A program made the translations under genes and the position numbers. A stretch of 8,929 bases of DNA from Rhodospirillaceae bacterium TMED167 (lineage in GTDB: Bacteria; Pseudomonadota; Alphaproteobacteria; Rhodospirillales_A; UBA2165), in NCBI GenBank assembly GCA_002170915.1, contig NHHQ01000155.1, positions 2,112 to 11,040 on the forward strand, in the 5' to 3' direction. This document shows, piece by piece, positions 7,116 through 8,929 of this stretch; position 1 is the first letter of the stretch; the number at the start of each line of letters is the position of its first letter. The notes beneath the pieces are model-generated. The model was not told the DNA's origin. It ran no database searches and was given only the letters and a program-made list of their open reading frames with translations.

Positions 7116-8177
7116 CTAGGCCACGGCACTTTCAACCGCCTGCCCGAGGTCCAAAGTTGTCGCCTGTCCACCCATATCTCGGGTCCGGCAAGTCCCATCC
7201 TCCAAAACGACCTCAATGGCGTCAACGATAGCCGCCGCTGCTGCGGTTTCCCCCAGATGATCGAGCATCATAGCTCCGGACCAAATTTGGCCGATGGGAT
7301 TAGCAATCCCGCGACCAGCAATGTCCGGTGCGGAGCCATGGACAGGCTCAAACATAGATGGATTCTCTTTTTCTGGATTAATATTACCAGACGGGGCAAT
7401 GCCGATGGTACCCGTAATCGCCGGTCCTAGATCAGAGAGAATATCACCGAACAGGTTACTGCCGACAACCACGTCGAACCAGTCCGGATGGCTGACGAAG
7501 TTCGCCGCCAAAATATCGATATGGTATTTGTCCCATTCTACATCCGAATAGGCCTCACCCATGGCAGCTACGCGTCCATCCCAATAAGGCATGGTGTGAA
7601 TAATACCGTTCGACTTTGTCGCCGATGTAAGATGTTTGTCCGGCCGCTTCTGGGCAAGTTCAAAGGCATACTTTAAAATACGGTCCACACCCCTTCGGGT
7701 AAAAATACTCTCTTGCATCACGACTTCGTTTTCGGTCCCCTCATAGAGCCGCCCGCCAATCTCAGAATATTCTCCCTCAACATTCTCCCGAACGATCATC
7801 ATGTCGATGTCTCCCGGCTCCCGGCCCACAAGCGGACAGGGCACCCCATGGAACAAACGGCACGGACGAAGATTGACATACTGGTGGAACTCTCGGCGGA
7901 TCGGGATCAGCAATCCCCAAAGCGAGATATGATCTGGAACTCCGGGATAACCAACCGCCCCTAAATACACCGCATCACTATCGCGCATGAGATCAATGCC
8001 ATCTTCCGGCATCATCCGACCGGTTTTGTGATAGGTCTCGCAACTCCAGTCATACTCTTCCCAGGTAAAGTTGAGATCAAACTTCCGTCCCACGGCTTCC
8101 AGCACGCGGATGCCCTCTGGCACGACTTCTTTGCCGATCCCGTCGCCGGGAATTAAGGAGATTTTATACGACGTCAT
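7116..8177 (-). CDS. Tartrate/D-malate dehydrogenase-like enzyme
   Basis: The 353-residue product belongs to the isocitrate/isopropylmalate dehydrogenase family of metal-dependent beta-decarboxylating dehydrogenases. The sequence fits the tartrate dehydrogenase/D-malate dehydrogenase branch rather than LeuB: WSCETYHKTGRMMPEDG at 44-60 and VPDHISLWGLLIPIR at 80-94 are characteristic. Core residues are present: IPGDGIG at 9-15, Tyr137 in EGEYSEIGG, Lys188 in SATKSNG, metal-binding aspartates in NLFGDILSDLG at 241-251, and the NAD-site EPVHGSAPDIAG at 277-288. Members oxidise D-malate, tartrate or related 2-hydroxyacids; the true substrate cannot be told from sequence. The ATG (8175-8177) overlaps the upstream acetyltransferase stop codon by one base (TGATG), so translation is probably coupled. 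An AAGGA site lies inside the end of that gene. Confidence 0.92.
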   Translation of the reverse strand: MTSYKISLIPGDGIGKEVVPEGIRVLEAVGRKFDLNFTWEEYDWSCETYHKTGRMMPEDGIDLMRDSDAVYLGAVGYPGVPDHISLWGLLIPIRREFHQYVNLRPCRLFHGVPCPLVGREPGDIDMMIVRENVEGEYSEIGGRLYEGTENEVVMQESIFTRRGVDRILKYAFELAQKRPDKHLTSATKSNGIIHTMPYWDGRVAAMGEAYSDVEWDKYHIDILAANFVSHPDWFDVVVGSNLFGDILSDLGPAITGTIGIAPSGNINPEKENPSMFEPVHGSAPDIAGRGIANPIGQIWSGAMMLDHLGETAAAAAIVDAIEVVLEDGTCRTRDMGGQATTLDLGQAVESAVA

Positions 8178-8647
8178 CAGAGTTCCTTTTCCAAATAAAG
8201 CATATCTTCAATGGGGTTTTCATGATAACGGCCAATCTCCTTAAAGCCGAGCTCCCGATACATACGAATTGCGGTCTCCAGACGGCGCTCCGTATCGAGC
8301 CGCATTTTTGCATAGCCTGCGTCGAAGGCGAAGGAGAGACAGTCCTCGGCCAACCGACGGCCGATCCCCCCGCCCCGCCAGGACTCTCTCAGGTAGAGGC
8401 GCTTCATTTCACAAATACCAGGCATACTCGTGGGCCGGACAGCCACGCTGCCGACCGGGCGCTCTTTATCCCATGCGAGTAATATGCAACCGGCGGGTTC
8501 TGCGTATTGGCCTGGCAAACTTGCCAGCTCTTCATCGAAGTCCTGGAATCATAAATCGATTTGCAGCCATTGCTGATACTCAACAAATAGATCATGCACG
8601 TTTTGTATGTCCTGGGGGACCCGAGCAGAGCGGATTTCAACCGTCAT
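8177..8647 (-). pseudogene. GNAT acetyltransferase with in-frame TGA
   Basis: Read through, this is a 156-position GNAT N-acetyltransferase, which would transfer an acetyl group from acetyl-CoA to an unknown amine. The ATG at 8645-8647 follows an excellent GGAGGA site and gives MTVEIRSARVPQD. At codon 33 (8549-8551) there is TGA, after which the same frame continues FQDFDEELASLPG to the stop at 8177-8179. The acetyl-CoA loop RGGGIGRR is at about 91-98, and the C-terminal RLDTERR, AIRMYRELGF and MLYLEKEL are typical. From memory, homologues read DLCFQGF here, so TGA replaces a cysteine codon. The simplest reading is a nonsense mutation; a 113-residue downstream frame could only start at TTG 8516-8518, without a ribosome site. 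Selenocysteine insertion or readthrough cannot be excluded. It sits 3 bases after the AlaX stop and overlaps the dehydrogenase start. Confidence 0.8.
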
Positions 8648-8650
8648 GGT

Positions 8651-8929
8651 TCATTCCTCCAAATAGACGTTAATGCGCCGGTTGTGTTTACCCTTATTTT
8701 CGATTTTGCCAACGCGCACAAGTCCGATTTCACCTGTGGCCTTTACATGTGTGCCGCCGCACGGTTGGAGATCAACACCGCCAATGCTAATTAATCTTAC
8801 CTGACCCGCGCCGGTTGGTGGCTGAACCGACATGGTACGAACCAAGTCCGGGTTTGCCACCAGATCTGCATCACTGATGGATGAAATGACGACGGGGTGG
8901 TTGTCGGTAATCAGACGGTTCAACTGATC
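8651..8929 (-). CDS. Alanyl-tRNA editing protein, C-terminal part
   Basis: This is the C-terminal part of an AlaX-type editing protein, a free-standing relative of the AlaRS editing domain that hydrolyses mischarged Ser- or Gly-tRNA(Ala). The window contains about 92 codons, starting at internal residues DQLNRL; the rest, including the HxxxH zinc half-site, lies beyond position 8929. The diagnostic QPCGGTHV, supplying the Cys and His zinc ligands, is followed by GEIGLVRVGKIENKGKHNRRI, the usual end of the SAD-like domain. A TTG at 8921-8923 is not a real start because the frame is open upstream to the edge. The last codons contain the GGAGGA ribosome site of the GNAT gene, which begins 3 bases after the TGA stop. 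Size class and operon start cannot be judged. Confidence 0.9.
   Translation of the reverse strand, partial: DQLNRLITDNHPVVISSISDADLVANPDLVRTMSVQPPTGAGQVRLISIGGVDLQPCGGTHVKATGEIGLVRVGKIENKGKHNRRINVYLEE

Noticed and set aside
6914..7225. A 103-codon minus-strand frame after the dehydrogenase
   Set aside because: Its first third is antiphase to the dehydrogenase end and the rest has no recognisable motif or ribosome site.
8177..8518. A 113-residue acetyltransferase starting at 8518
   Set aside because: The start would be a TTG without a ribosome site inside a conserved helix; the frame is the rest of the gene beginning at 8647 and broken by TGA.
8512..8527. CTGGCAA/TTGCCAG inverted repeat inside the GNAT gene
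   Set aside because: It lies wholly in conserved coding sequence (ELASLPG), so codon use explains it; it could, however, compete with the hairpin after the TGA.
8404..8640. A 78-codon minus-strand frame across the GNAT 5' half
   Set aside because: It is an out-of-frame shadow; the GNAT frame contains family motifs and this one does not.

Overview
The window looks like a chromosomal segment of an alphaproteobacterium. The evidence is the serC-serA gene pair with the alphaproteobacterial type of phosphoserine aminotransferase, a leader RNA matching the alphaproteobacterial serC element, a CoxD-like MoxR ATPase, and a tartrate/D-malate-type dehydrogenase. All intact genes lie on the minus strand. 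No rRNA, tRNA, CRISPR array, insertion sequence or phage gene was seen.

Layout, left to right. (1) 31-951 is a MoxR/CoxD-type AAA+ ATPase. (2) 952-1438 has no intact gene, but its plus strand carries a decayed TPR-protein remnant. (3) 1439-4209 is the serine biosynthesis operon, transcribed serC then serA, preceded by a sigma-70-like promoter and a two-hairpin serC leader whose last stem covers the serC ribosome binding site. (4) 4298-4988 holds a plus-strand response-regulator receiver gene broken by a frameshift, two stop codons and loss of the acidic phosphorylation residues. (5) 4989-5801 is a glutathione S-transferase, and 5918-6619 a Crp/Fnr-family regulator just upstream of it in the same direction. 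(6) 6620-7115 is a nearly 500-base stretch without a gene but with several inverted repeats. (7) 7116-8929 is a tight three-gene operon, transcribed right to left: an alanyl-tRNA editing protein (cut by the window edge), a GNAT acetyltransferase interrupted by an in-frame TGA, and a tartrate/D-malate dehydrogenase-like enzyme.

How the genes work together. SerC and SerA are consecutive enzymes of the phosphorylated serine pathway (SerA oxidises 3-phosphoglycerate, SerC transaminates the product) and are probably controlled together through the leader. The Crp/Fnr regulator and the GST are plausible neighbours in one regulatory unit, but their ligand and substrate cannot be read from sequence. 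The AlaX-GNAT-dehydrogenase genes are separated by 3 bases and by a 1-base overlap, so they should be co-transcribed and partly translationally coupled.

The least expected content is in the gaps and in one operon gene. There are two separate pseudogene remnants (TPR and receiver). The GNAT gene has a single TGA at a position where, from memory of the family, homologues carry cysteine. I see no clear new defence or mobile system. The GNAT TGA and the serC leader are the best leads.
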